Assembly: GCF_018991925.1 (NCBI RefSeq)
Contig: NW_024736071.1
Location: 16,365,402 to 16,429,401, forward strand
DNA length: 64,000 nucleotides
Source: Homarus americanus
Lineage: Eukaryota > Arthropoda > Malacostraca > Decapoda > Nephropidae
Reading direction: 5' to 3'
Part shown: positions 49,716 to 63,328 of the stretch, in pieces
Numbering within the stretch: the first letter of the stretch is position 1
Layout: every line of letters begins with the position of its first letter
The notes under the pieces: generated by a model
Seen by the model: the letters and a program-made list of their open reading frames with translations, nothing else
The model's database searches: none
What the model was told of the DNA's origin: nothing
Translations under genes and position numbers: made by a program

Positions 49716-51090
49716 GTTGGACAGACCACCGGTGCCAGCTGAGCGGCTTAGTGAGAGGCCTACGTCCCGGAACCCTGACCGTAGGAGTAGGGAGGGGGGG
49801 GGGGCATTATCGGCCAGAGAGGATCATCAGTGGCTGGTGAGGGGCTCTCCTGACAAGCCTACCTCACTCTTTACTCACGCCTTCTCTCCCTCCCTCCCTC
49901 CCTCTCCCTGTTCTAATGTTTATCAGTATTGTTGATTCCGTCTATACAACCCAACTTAGTTTACATGAAACTTAAAACCAAAAACTCCAACTAAAGTTTA
50001 CTATTTTCAGTTGTCTGCCATTTGTGGAAGTATTATCAAGTCCCTTTTCAGATCATGATATTGTGAACGAAATCTTCAAGCAGCGAGTCAGTCAACACAC
50101 TCTACCTGTGACGAGGCATCGTGCTGAGGTACAAGGTAATCACCCACTAGTCACCCATTATGAATACATCAGTAATTCTCACGTTGTACTTATCGTAACT
50201 TAACAGGTAGTGAGGCTGATGGCTACACAGGCATTGAAGGTAATTACACAATGTTTCACTAACTTAAATTTATATGTTAATAGATTGTGATTTAAAGTTT
50301 TATTAAAGAGAAGTTAAAATAATAAATGTTCTCTTTTTTACCTTAAGTTTGCTTGTAACTCATGACTACTTCTAATGAATTGTATTAAGATAACGAATAT
50401 AAAAGGAAAGCAATAGACACAATAGTTATACATACAGTATACATATATACTCTACATGTATACTGACACTTGGTGCATCAATAATGTGGTATGTATCGGT
50501 ATTCGGTGGACAATCAATACACAATTTTCTTCTCGCCGCTGTGTTGTTACATCGTCAAGGTAATAAATTTCGTTTTGCAATGTGTCACAAACAGATGACC
50601 GAAATTCAATGTTCTTTATACATACCAATTTAACAATCAATTCACTAGCAAGAAGGAGACTCACACCTGAACACATCTACCTGGTCTAATTAATGGAGTT
50701 ATTTCACATCCTATTATATAGTTCCCTATGTCAGCAGTGAATTAAAATACCTGTTTCGATTTCCCCCGCGTCAGAAGTTACGTAAGACTGTCTGTATGTA
50801 GTAGCAGCAGCTATAACCCTTATTAATTTTCACCTGGTATTTTTCCACCACTCAGGTAAGAAACAGGAAACAATCGTCCGAACTAATTCTTACCTGGTAT
50901 TTTTTTTATCTAATCATACAAGAGACGTAAATACAGCCCCAATTCCCAACTTATTTCTCTCCAGGTATATATATATATTTTTTTTTTTACCATAGGAGAC
51001 AGAAATACAATCTTCCTCCTAAGTAATCCTCACCGGGTATTTTCTACCACTGAGCGCGTCCTGGGTGTTGCCACAAATCACCTGAGCGAG
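49716..51090. other. AT-rich single-copy DNA
   Basis: The frame at 49558-49935 continues the minisatellite. Minus frame 50452-50676 (74 codons) has no recognised domain. Loose copies of CACCTGGTATTTTT(T/C) occur near 50831, 50892 and 51031, a possible decayed repeat of about 60-130 bp period. Confidence 0.4.
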
Positions 51091-51097
51091 CCAGAGA

Positions 51098-51147
51098 TAT
51101 AAAGCCCACGTACAACAACAGCGCCGGGAACAAGGCACTCACTACAG
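51098..51147 (+). promoter_or_regulatory. Possible TATA-type core promoter and short first exon
   Basis: TATAAA at 51098-51103 lies in a moderately GC-rich patch. A start site would be expected near 51125-51132, and a donor-like CAG/GTACAG follows at 51147/51148, giving a very short leader exon. I find no clear downstream coding exon to support it. Confidence 0.2.
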
Positions 51148-51357
51148 GTACAGTGTAAAATGTATTTCCCTCGGCTAGAAGCGCCAGTTTCTCACAATTC
51201 CAGCGTAAACGATGCCTGGGGAGGTATAAATTGGGGTGGGTGTGGGCCGGCCACTGTACGACGGGAATAATGCCCTATAACAGCGTCTCCAAGGAAAAAA
51301 GTTGGGACGAGATGGTGGTCTTGGTGTGAGGCTGGGAGGCCATAGTGATGCTCCTCT

Positions 51358-51462
<105 letters not shown>

Positions 51463-51729
51463 TTTGTGTGTGTTTTACCATTTTTGTACAGTTGTGTAAA
51501 TAAATTCGTAATAACCATCAATCTCTCTCCTCACTCACCTGTAAGAGGTCAGTCATGAGGTTTGTCAGTTCTCGTGTATGTATATAATCAAGTGAAGCTT
51601 AGAGGAGTGAGCAGGTTCAGCTAAGACACAAATGAAGCTGGTAGCTCCCCCTTCACTCAATGAGAAATGAAGCTCTGAGACACGAAAAGAGAGAGGGTCG
51701 TCTCCCTGACAGATATAACAAGTGAGCTG

Positions 51730-51731
<2 letters not shown>

Positions 51732-51797
<66 letters not shown>

Positions 51798-51915
51798 CCG
51801 TGTTCATGTGTATGTGCATGTGTGTGCTTATGTGAGTGCATGTGTGTGTGTGTGTGTGTGTGACCGTGTTCATGTGTATGTGCATGTGTGTGCTTATGTG
51901 AGTGCATGTGTATAC
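51732..51915. repeat. (GT)n array and a 67-bp duplicated GT-rich unit
   Basis: GT to 51795, then two copies starting GACCGTGTTCATGTGTATG at 51796 and 51863. They are identical through CTTATGTGAGTGCATGTG and joined by a second GT run. Confidence 0.96.
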
Positions 51916-52057
51916 GTGCATGCATGTGGTGTTCTCCCCCTCCTCCCTCTGTCTCATAATTCTCTCTCATTCCTGGAAATTAAGAATCTTTTTATCTTCT
52001 AAATCTTAAGGTTCATGAGCTTACACGAAAAACTACTTCAAGATCATATTTGTGAGG

Positions 52058-52059
<2 letters not shown>

Positions 52060-52146
<87 letters not shown>
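52060..52146. repeat. (GT)n microsatellite
   Basis: Perfect array of about 86 bp. Confidence 0.98.
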
Positions 52147-52150
<4 letters not shown>

Positions 52151-52934
52151 CTTGTTTGTGTATGTGCGCCCAACACTCTTTGCCTGACTTCGAGCACAAT
52201 ATTTGTGTATGTAATTCTATCTCTAGTCGTCTGTCATTTATGTATCTGTCTATCTGCTTCTCTGACTGTCTGTGCCGCTGTGTTGTCTTACTAAACACCC
52301 TAAGTCAGCGATGATGATAATTTGACAACGTATCCGCCTCAGTATCGCCAGTTCTTACAAACAGTGAAAATAAAAGATACACGAATGCAAACACAAAATA
52401 ACTTTACACTGAAAAAAAGAGATTGGAATTCAGTCTCAGTTTTAAGAGTTCTAGTTGGGAGTAAATTATTTATCCCCCGCTGGTCACAACTTAGCTTTGT
52501 AAATACTAGAGATGGTTTGCTGCAACAGCTGAAGGTATTGGTTTGTTGACGATCACATCAATGCCCAACACTACACTGACGTCAACACCCAACACTAAAG
52601 CACACTGTGTGTTCAATGGCACAGCACTTTGTATCTAATGGCAAGTTAGCTGATATATTAAGACTGCAGCCATGCATGTCTCCCATGCAGATGCGAGTGA
52701 CATTAAATGGAAAATGTTCGGCCAGACATATTGGCTCACACTGGCAATATAGGACCCACGCTGGAGTGAATAAGTCAACTCCTCTGTGTAAAACTAAACA
52801 AATAATGTACTGGAAATACTCTGTAACATTTAATGCCACAATTCCCTGGCCACTGGGGTCTGTTATACATACCTTTTGTGACCTCTACTCTGTAATTCTT
52901 TTTTAGCTACCGCTGACAGGATGAATATGGGATG
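52147..52934. other. Single-copy DNA
   Basis: Two antiparallel frames (52607-52906 plus, 99 codons; 52582-52839 minus, 85 codons) overlap. Neither has a recognised domain or splice support. Confidence 0.4.
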
Positions 52935-53070
52935 CAACCTCCATCACCACCACCTCGATGACAACATACACCACCACAACTACCACCATAACCACCATCA
53001 CCACACTGACGACAACATGCACCACCACCACCACCACCACCACCACCATCACCAAAACCACCACCACATT
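52935..53070. repeat. (CAC)n-rich tract
   Basis: ACCACCACC with interruptions. His/Thr frames are artefacts. Confidence 0.9.
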
Positions 53071-54125
53071 GATGAGGCACAAACTCCCTCAGGTAATTTA
53101 CTCCTGCAGTGGTGATTTATCTATTTCCAATATGGCGTTTCCCAATAGCTAGCAGGTAAGTCCTTGGCTCGATACACATCAGGGTCTGCACACCTTGTCG
53201 ACGACAGCTCCCTGCAGCCTTGTCAATAAACCCACGCCTTTGGACACGTTAGCTCGCTGTATCCGTACTGGCGGTTTTAAATGAGTTTTGGAGTCGTTGT
53301 TTACTTCTTGGCGCATGTAAACCTCTGCAGTGTCATCTTAACTAGGTGATAAAGACTACGGAAAGCACTCGTTCAGGATGCATTTATACTCATGTGACCT
53401 TCTTGACTTGTTTTGAAAATTCTGACAAAGTTTATCGGTCTGAATATCCCAACTTAATGGTTCTCCACATGTAAGCAAAGACCTTCATTATTAATACTGT
53501 GCACAGTATTCCATATACCTCCCTCCTGTTTCATACATTCATATAAGATCCAAAGCCACTTCCTCACTCACACGTCACTATTACCATAGGTCCAGACACA
53601 CCAAGCGTGTTAATGTAGGTCTGTAGGACACGGTCGCTGCCGCCTGTGGAAGAAGAATAGTCTTAGGTTTTCAATGATTTTGTTGTTGATGTTTTACACA
53701 GAAGTGATTTGCTAGATCCTCATAAGCGAGGTTTCTCATTACTAGGATGAGATTTCTAGTCGTTAAACTTTCTCACCAGAACCACTTTGGACTCCTACTA
53801 AAACTTTAAATTGTCGTATTTATTGCTATATCATAGGCTGGTCCCGCCACTATCGCCTGTTGGAGGTTGATAGCTTGACTGCCACAGCTATAAAATAAAT
53901 ATTTGGAAGCCCAACTTTATATCACAAGTGAGTCATTGTGCTGCCACTAGGAAGACACCGGTCATTATCAACGTTAAAGCCGCCGTAAAAGTTGTAATAA
54001 AAGTTACGACATTGTCAGAGGCAGAGTTGTGGTCAATGTAAATAACTTGATAAAGTAAAAGTTAATCACCGAAGCAAAATAATGACGAAAGTTGGAGACA
54101 ATGTTTCAGTTTATGCAAATTACAC
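53071..54125. other. Single-copy DNA with weak exon-like segments
   Basis: Contains a plus-strand GTAAGT donor-like site at 53155 and a minus-strand exon-like segment at 53572-53643 (see findings). An AATAAA on the minus strand near 53818 is the only poly(A)-like signal noted. Confidence 0.35.
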
Positions 54126-54157
54126 TGACACACACACACACACACACACACACACAA
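54126..54157. repeat. (CA)n microsatellite
   Basis: Array of about 31 bp. Confidence 0.95.
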
Positions 54158-54570
54158 GAGTGGAGTTCAAAGTAAGAAGCAATGTCAAAGAAGAAGTCAA
54201 AGAGAGTGTTGAGGTGATGAGAGGTATTAGACAGCAACAAGAAGAGTATTATCAACAAGCTCTTCGTCAGCCTCAAGAGCATCACCAGCGATGGAAGGAA
54301 CTCTCCCCTCAGCGTGGCCTTCCTGATAACATCTGCCCTATATACATTAGAAAAACAACAGCAATAGTCATGGATATACAATTAAACTGAAAATAAACTT
54401 GGATAATATTATGAGTCAGAACTACCAAGAGGAAATGAGTTTGAGACCTGGGTGAGCGCCGCCATTGACTTGATCTTTCTAAATGACACATCGTCCGACC
54501 CATCAAGACCCTACACACCTCTATACGACACTCCCACTGTACACTTACACGACTTAACCAACACACAGTA
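54158..54570. other. Single-copy patch open in several frames
   Basis: Between 54220 and 54330 at least two plus frames and two minus frames are open with protein-like composition, so the coding strand cannot be chosen (see findings). Confidence 0.3.
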
Positions 54571-54580
54571 GAAAGTAAAG

Positions 54581-54688
54581 AGGAAGAGAGAGAGAGAGAG
54601 AGAGTCAGACAGAGAGACAGGCAAATAGACAGGGGGAAAGAAAAATACATAAAAAAGAAACAGATAAAAGAGGTAGCTAAGGAAAGTG

Positions 54689-54754
<66 letters not shown>
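54581..54754. repeat. (GA)n arrays in a purine-rich tract
   Basis: GA at 54584-54604 and 54691-54754. The purine-rich text continues to about 54895. Confidence 0.95.
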
Positions 54755-54757
<3 letters not shown>

Positions 54758-54895
54758 GATGAAAATATTACTAAAATGAGAAAGAAGGAAAAATTGAGAA
54801 ACAGAAAAAAGAGAAAACGAACTCGAAATTGAAAAAAAAAAGAGAAAACAAAGAAAAGAAAAGAGCCAAAATCAGATGAGACAGAGAAAGAATCC

Positions 54896-56205
<1,310 letters not shown>

Positions 56206-57055
56206 GCAAGAGGAGGGGGGGTGGGTGAAGAGGGGACGAAGGGCGGGGAAGAGAGAATGCGAGGAGGGAGAAGCAGGAGGGTATAGAAAACAGGAGAAAA
56301 TAGGGAGAGATAGATGAGAGAACTCGCAGGGGGAGGAGGTAGGAGAAAAACTATTTTAAGTTGTTATTGGTGAAGGGTTGTACAGGAGAGGCGAGGCAGG
56401 AAGACAACCAGGCAGAGAGGGAGAGGGTGGGAGGGAGGGAGAGGGAGAGGGAGGGAGGGATGGGGGTGGGATGGAGGGAGGGTGAAATGGGTTGAGAATG
56501 GATGCTAAGAGAGGGCGCGTGTTGGCGTGGGAAGGAGAACAGCATGAGAAAATGGCACAGGATAGAGTGGATATTTTGGGAAATGGCGCTTAGGAGTCGA
56601 ATGTGTGGAGAGTGACGGGGCGAACTGGCGTGATGAGGAAATATCTTGGGAAATAACAAGACGAAAACGTAGGAGTGTGGGAAGAATGTAGGGGAGAGAA
56701 GGAACTTAGAAAAATAACCTAGAATTAAGGATGGAGTGGTTAAAAAGCATAGGAGATTTGTGGGGTGGTAGTGGTGGGGGGTGGGGAGATAGCATGGGGG
56801 AAATTACGTAGGGAGGAAGAAGAGGATAATAATTTGATGAAGAGAGAGGGAGGTACAATGGGGAGACGCGACTTGGGGAAAGTGAGGGAGGGTGATGATG
56901 TAGTGATGAAGGGAGGGAAATGTGGGAGAGAGAGAGAGAGAGAGAGAGAGGAGGGAGGAGCTCTAGTGGGGAGGGGAGGGGAGGGGGAAGACAATGGTCT
57001 AGTGGGTAAGGGGAGGAAGGTGGGGATCTAGTGGGGAAGAAAGTGTAGAGGAACT
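56206..57055 (+). repeat. Purine-rich tract with (GA)n and GGGAGG cores
   Basis: GAGGGAGGG-type text, densest at 56400-56480, and (GA)n at 56929-56951. The minus-strand Pro/Ser/Leu frames (56351-56659, 56706-57146) follow from it. Confidence 0.85.
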
Positions 57056-57300
57056 TCTGGAAACACTGCAGCACCGCGCCTGAGGGAACAAGCTTTACTC
57101 GTCCCTCTAGTTTACAACCCTGATACAACCCGTCACAGCCCTGCATAATTCCGGCTTACAGAAGTTTACTGTCCTGAGTGGCGTGGGAGGCCGTCACCAC
57201 AACAGACCCAGCTCTGAGTCATCCATTCAGTGGGTTAAAAAAAAGAACTATTTACACTCGAACTGAAAACCGGACCCAAATTACCGCACTAAAACCATGG

Positions 57301-57462
57301 CTTGGGTTGTGTTAGGTTAGGTTAGGTTGTGTTAGGTTGTGTTAGGTTAGGTTAGGTTGTGTTAGGTTGTGTTAGGTTAGGTTAGGTTGTGTTAGGTTGT
57401 GTTAGGTTAGGTTAGGTTGTGTTAGGTTGTGTTAGGTTGTGTTAGGTTGTGTTAGGTTAGGC
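57301..57462 (+). repeat. TTAGG/TTGTG higher-order telomere-variant array
   Basis: Pentamers TTAGG and TTGTG alternate in a fixed order: three TTAGG, one TTGTG, one TTAGG, one TTGTG. This gives a 30-bp higher-order unit repeated about four times, then a simpler TTAGG-TTGTG alternation at the right end. Confidence 0.95.
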
Positions 57463-57599
57463 TGAGGGCTCTAAGATCGCAGAGTCCCACGTGTCAAAAG
57501 CTACTGACGCCACTGGCAAGAGACAAGAGGGCGAAGTAACCTCTTAGAGCACACAGACAGCCTCAATTAGTCTTGTTTACAAAAATAAAATGTTTTATC

Positions 57600-57790
57600 A
57601 CAGGTGAGGACCCTAGATGATGCACGCGAGGGAGGGGGAGAGAGAAGGAGAGGATAAGAGAGAGGGAAAATAAGAGGGACAGATGATGAGGATAAGAAAG
57701 AGAGAGAGAGAGAGATGGGGGACAGAGGAGAGAGGGAGGGAAAAGGGAAGGAGTGAGAGAGAGAGAGAGAGAGGGAGGAGAGAGAGCAAA
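57600..57790 (+). repeat. GA-rich low-complexity tract
   Basis: GAGAGAGA runs near 57700 and 57758 within GGGAGAGAA text. Confidence 0.88.
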
Positions 57791-58322
57791 TCAGACAGGC
57801 AGAATAAAAAAAAGGCAACTCTTCTCTGCTGGTAATTCACACTGATAGGATGTTCTTTGTTTTGTCATTTTTGGCAAGGGAAATTCAGACAAGGTCTCAG
57901 GGTGGAGGGAGGAAGAGTCTTCAGTGTGTGTTCTGTGTGTCTAGATACCACCACTCCCACTACAAAGATTTGTGCATGGGTTAAAACTGTACTATGTCCT
58001 ACTCTAAAATGACCCTGTTCCGCCATTCTAAACACACACACATCTCTTCCTAGGGTCATAACCCTCACCTCAGATAAAAGGTTCGCTGGTAGTTTTAATG
58101 CTCCACTTCCTTATGACCGCTGGACCTACCGAAGCAAGATAAATACTCGTACCCTGCTGCTGCTGCTCCTGGTGCAGACATTGGAAACTACTCTTTTGCC
58201 AGGAGATGGGAAGAGAGAGAGAGAGAGACAGAAGGGAAAGTCGATAAAGCAGTAAACATTGGGAGATAGATAGGTAAATGAGGGTAAGATATCCGTGTTG
58301 GGAATATTTTACCCGGCGCACT

Positions 58323-58358
<36 letters not shown>

Positions 58359-58997
58359 AATTTCAGTTAAATTTCTATACAGCCAATCTAGTTCATTCCA
58401 TTTTTTTCCCCGGTATCGACATTCAGCTTCACATGTCCGACACACAACCACTTCCCGGTATAAATAACATCATCGGGTTTGGTCGTGTTGTGCCAACCTA
58501 ACTTTTAACAAGGTGTGTTATCTGTCAGTTATGGATACCATTTGACACCTGACACTTGTATGATCACTGAACATTGGGTTGAAGTCGATTTTTTTTATTT
58601 TTTTTTACCGAAACTTCACCACGATGTATCAATGTTTCCTCTCATAGACAGTAATAAATCTCCAGTTAATCTATCTATGCTTACCTTCTGTCTAAAACCC
58701 CTACAGTGTATAATATCCGTCTATTCCTGTACTTTATAACTTGCCTTCACAACCCCTGCCGTCTCTCCTACCTACCTATTTACTCTGCATCCTTCCTCCA
58801 CTAATCCCTACCCGCTGGATCTTTGTTTATTACCTAAAATAACTACCATCACGTTTCATTAAGCTCTGTGTTTACGTCTGCCAGCGCTCCGTGTGTCACT
58901 GGCGCCATCAACGTCTCGCCTGATGGTATATTGTTCAGGTCGAGGCCAATTTTGGGGGATTTTTTTTTCTTCAGGAAAGGGAAATCGGTTTTGGTTT
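57791..58997. other. Single-copy DNA
   Basis: Contains a (GA)n at about 58325-58357 and a smaller one near 58215. Frames at 57865-58068 (minus) and 58515-58739 (plus) have no recognised domain. Confidence 0.4.
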
Positions 58998-60436
<1,439 letters not shown>

Positions 60437-60463
60437 TTTACATAACCTAACCTAACCTAACTC
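60437..60463 (-). repeat. Short (CCTAA)n telomere-type block
   Basis: Three to four AACCT pentamers on the CCTAA strand. Confidence 0.8.
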
Positions 60464-60595
60464 GTGGTCTTGATAAATGGAATTCTGGTCGAGGTTCAGG
60501 TTTGAGTCGGTCTTTAATTATTATTTTTTTTTTCTCGGGTGGTGGCAGTAAGTGACCTTCCTTAGCTCTTGCTTAATGCGTTTGATGTGACCTGA

Positions 60596-60880
60596 GGCGT
60601 GAGGACCGTGAGTTGTGAGGACCGTGTGTTGTGAGGACCGTGTAGTGTGAGAACCGTGTGTTGTGAGGACCGTGTAGTGTGAGGACCGTGTGTTGTGAGG
60701 ACCTTGTGTTGTGAGGACCGTGTAGTGTGAGGACCGTGTAGTGTGAGGACTGTGTGTTGTGAGGACCTTGTGTTGGAGGACTGTGAGTTGTGAGGACCGT
60801 GTGTTGTGAGGACCGTGAGTTGTGAGGACCGTGTGTTGTGAGGACCTTGTGTTGTGAGGACCGTGTAGTGTGAGGACCGC
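60596..60880. repeat. 18-bp minisatellite GTGAGGACCGTGTGTTGT
   Basis: About sixteen copies with variants GTGTAGT, GTGAGTTGT, CTTGTGTTGT and CTGTGTGTT. Because 18 is a multiple of 3, the minus frame repeats a six-residue His-Gly-Pro/Arg-Ser-Ser motif. Confidence 0.95.
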
Positions 60881-61587
60881 ATTATTTGACTAGTGTTCTT
60901 GTACCTGCTGTTTCTCCCACGCTAACAGCAGTAGCACCAATTCCTGTTGTGTTATGTGGCGTGACAGTATCCATGTCACGGCCGTGTAACGTGTGCGTGG
61001 TGGTCCCCCGTTAGGCAAGTCACCGTGACCTCCCTAATGACCTCTAATGCCCTCACACGACACGCCAGCCTCATGCTAATCATCTCATGTTTTTGTTTTT
61101 TTAATTATTTTCCTGAGTTTTGAAAAAATGGTCATTGCCGTTTTCATGCAAGTCAATAGGCTTCAATTTCTAATTATGAATTTTGATAAAATTTATAATA
61201 CAGTTAAACTGATCCAACTAAAAAGAAAAGCTTGAATCTTCAACACTGTTTACTGTTCAGAGAAGATCAGGTTCAGCACTGTGTTAGAACTACTTCATTA
61301 TTTAAATGTTTCTCATATTTCTTCAAGCCCAACAATGGTATGTATAGGCAGAGAAAAAGCAGATACATAGATAATATTGATACATGTTGAGAGGCAGATT
61401 ATACATATGTAAACGGATAAATACAAACACCACATCGGTAATATCTTTCGTATTTATAATTATTTCTCGTCTTCATAACCTTCATAAATTTTCCTTAATA
61501 CTAAACACGTATTTTGTGTTCATAAAGATAAAAATAATGACAACCATTTACAGCAAGTGACAAGGTCTTTGATATTCATTTATTCCT
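60881..61587. other. Single-copy DNA, no gene seen
   Basis: 60930-61075 is GC-richer (GTGACCTCC, GTCACGG words) but has no splice-flanked frame I can support. Confidence 0.45.
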
Positions 61588-61624
61588 TGTTAGATTAGGT
61601 TAGGTTTGGTTAGGTTAGGTTAGG
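61588..61624 (+). repeat. (TTAGG)n telomere-type block
   Basis: About six GGTTA pentamers with TTAGA and TTTGG variants. Confidence 0.82.
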
Positions 61625-61826
61625 TATTAATAATTGGTCGTGGTAATAACGATAACAACAAAGCTATTCAGGCAAAAAAATTCTTTCATGAAATTTTGGA
61701 AAGGATTATAATGAATTTTCCAATCTATTAACCTCTTCAGTAGCCATCGAGGTGTTCAGTATTCACATTTGTTCAATACTCAGAGCGTAGAGTGTGTGTA
61801 GTATAGTTTCAGCTGGGTGTTGTGAA

Positions 61827-61926
61827 NNNNNNNNNNNNNNNNNNNNNNNNNNNNNNNNNNNNNNNNNNNNNNNNNNNNNNNNNNNNNNNNNNNNNNNNNN
61901 NNNNNNNNNNNNNNNNNNNNNNNNNN
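61827..61926. other. Assembly gap (100 N)
   Basis: Exactly 100 N, the usual placeholder for a gap of unknown size. A (GT)n array begins about 15 bp to its right. Confidence 0.99.
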
Positions 61927-61939
61927 ACCATATCATACC

Positions 61940-61940
<1 letters not shown>

Positions 61941-62004
<64 letters not shown>
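61941..62004. repeat. (GT)n microsatellite
   Basis: Perfect array of about 64 bp beside the gap. Confidence 0.97.
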
Positions 62005-62005
<1 letters not shown>

Positions 62006-62078
62006 CGGTGTTCAATGATGTTTGTGAGAATTGGAAGGCGTGTGGGTAACAAACTTAACAATTACGGTAGAGAATATA

Positions 62079-62119
<41 letters not shown>
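62079..62119. repeat. (GTCT)n microsatellite
   Basis: About ten perfect tetranucleotide copies. Confidence 0.97.
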
Positions 62120-62238
62120 GAGGTTTTCCCATTCCCTCAAGCCACTTAGATACTGATGTTCATTATACGACAACATGGAGTAATGATAATGTCTAATAAT
62201 TATACTACAAGATAATTACATGACTAAACACAAAATTA

Positions 62239-62430
62239 CAGTGAAACCTCTCTATAACGGACCTTTGTCTAATGGTTATAGTCCGTTAATTGGAGGTTTC
62301 ATAATCTAATGGAACCTCGATCTAACGAACTTCCTGCTCTATAAAGTCCGTTAATTGGAGGTTTCATATTTAACGGAACCTCGATCTAACGGACTTTCTT
62401 TTCTATAAAATCCATTAAATGGAGGTTTCA
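62239..62430. mobile_element. pogo/Tigger-like hairpin cluster, non-coding
   Basis: Three tandem imperfect palindromes at about 62239-62301, 62310-62366 and 62374-62430. Each starts (T/C)GGAACCTCGATCTAACGGA or AGTGAAACCTCTCTATAACG and ends TCCGTTAATTGGAGGTTTCA. The left end reads CAGTGAAACCTC after TTA, in keeping with pogo-type ends next to a TA. There is no transposase frame. It is the same family as 45717-45906. Confidence 0.65.
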
Positions 62431-62837
62431 TATCCATGCACAGTACTTATCAAAGAAAAATAATGCAACAAAAAATACAAATGTTACCCAAATAATACCA
62501 GTGACGATACCGTTTTCTATAATAGCGTCTAGAGAATCCATTAATTTAGAGAGTAACTATAACTTATTTTAAATACTAAAAAATATTCAAATCACTATTC
62601 AAAACTTTTATTCATGATCAACAAACAGAGTGTTAAGAAGTACGGGACTTTGTTACTTCAGTAAAAGTAGTGTTATGTAGACAAAATGTTACTCAATTAG
62701 AAGTAAAAGTATACCTGGATTAACGTACTCAAGTAGAAGTAATAAAGAGTGTTATTATAATATGCAGTCTACCGAGCTGGAGTTGGTCTACCGGAATATT
62801 TACACTGTAGAGTCTATTAACCCAGCCTAACTTAGCC
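62431..62837. other. AT-rich single-copy DNA
   Basis: Words like AAGTAGAAGTAA and GTACTCAAGTAGAAG recur at 62640-62755. No gene seen. Confidence 0.45.
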
Positions 62838-63328
62838 TATAGAATGGATATAGATTCCTTTGAAAGAATTCAGAGGAGAATGACAAGACTAATCCCGGGC
62901 ATTAGGAACCTTGAGTACAGACACAGGTTGAAGCAAGGTCTAGGTAGTTTTAAAGCATCTTAATGTGCACTCCCTCGAGAGACGTAGAGTGAGGGGCGAT
63001 ATGATAGAGGTATATAAATGGAAGTCAGGGCTAAACAAAGGGAACATTACAAAGGTACTCAAACTATCCATCCAGGAGCGAACTCGTAACAATGGTTTTA
63101 AATTAATCAAATTTAGATTTAGGCGCGAGATAGGTAAACACTGGTTCGGAAATAGCTTAGTGGATAAATGGAACAAGTTACCAAACAACATCATTAACTC
63201 GAATACGCTGGATAGCTTCAAACATAGGTTAGATGGATATATGAGCAATAGGGGTTGGGTGTAAATGGGTCTGCCCAGTATGGGCCAATAGGCCAGCTGC
63301 AGTTTCCTCCATTCTTATGTTCTTATGT
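62838..63328 (+). mobile_element. 5'-truncated CR1/L2-like LINE fragment
   Basis: A 3' fragment of a non-LTR retrotransposon: the last part of the reverse-transcriptase ORF, a short 3' untranslated region (containing GGGCCAATAGGCCAGCTGCA) and a tail of two TTCTTATG copies at 63312-63327. Such octamer tails at the 3' end are typical of the CR1/L2 clade. The 5' part is missing, as is usual for these elements after incomplete reverse transcription. Confidence 0.85.
62844..63264 (+). pseudogene. Reverse transcriptase C-terminus, frameshifted
   Basis: The first frame (62844 to a TAA at about 62961) contains SFERIQRRM and LIPGIRNLEYRHRLK, matching the region after the catalytic palm in CR1/L2-type reverse transcriptases. 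The reading then continues in another frame (62965-63264) with HSLERRRVRGDMIEVYK, RTRNNGFKLI, WFGNSLVDKWNKLPNNI and SFKHRLDGY, the conserved end of these proteins. A frame change between about 62930 and 62960 separates the two parts, so this copy is dead. The catalytic residues lie upstream and are absent. Confidence 0.85.

Noticed and set aside
52582..52906. Two antiparallel frames (85 and 99 codons)
   Set aside because: They are mutually exclusive mirror frames without family resemblance or splice sites.
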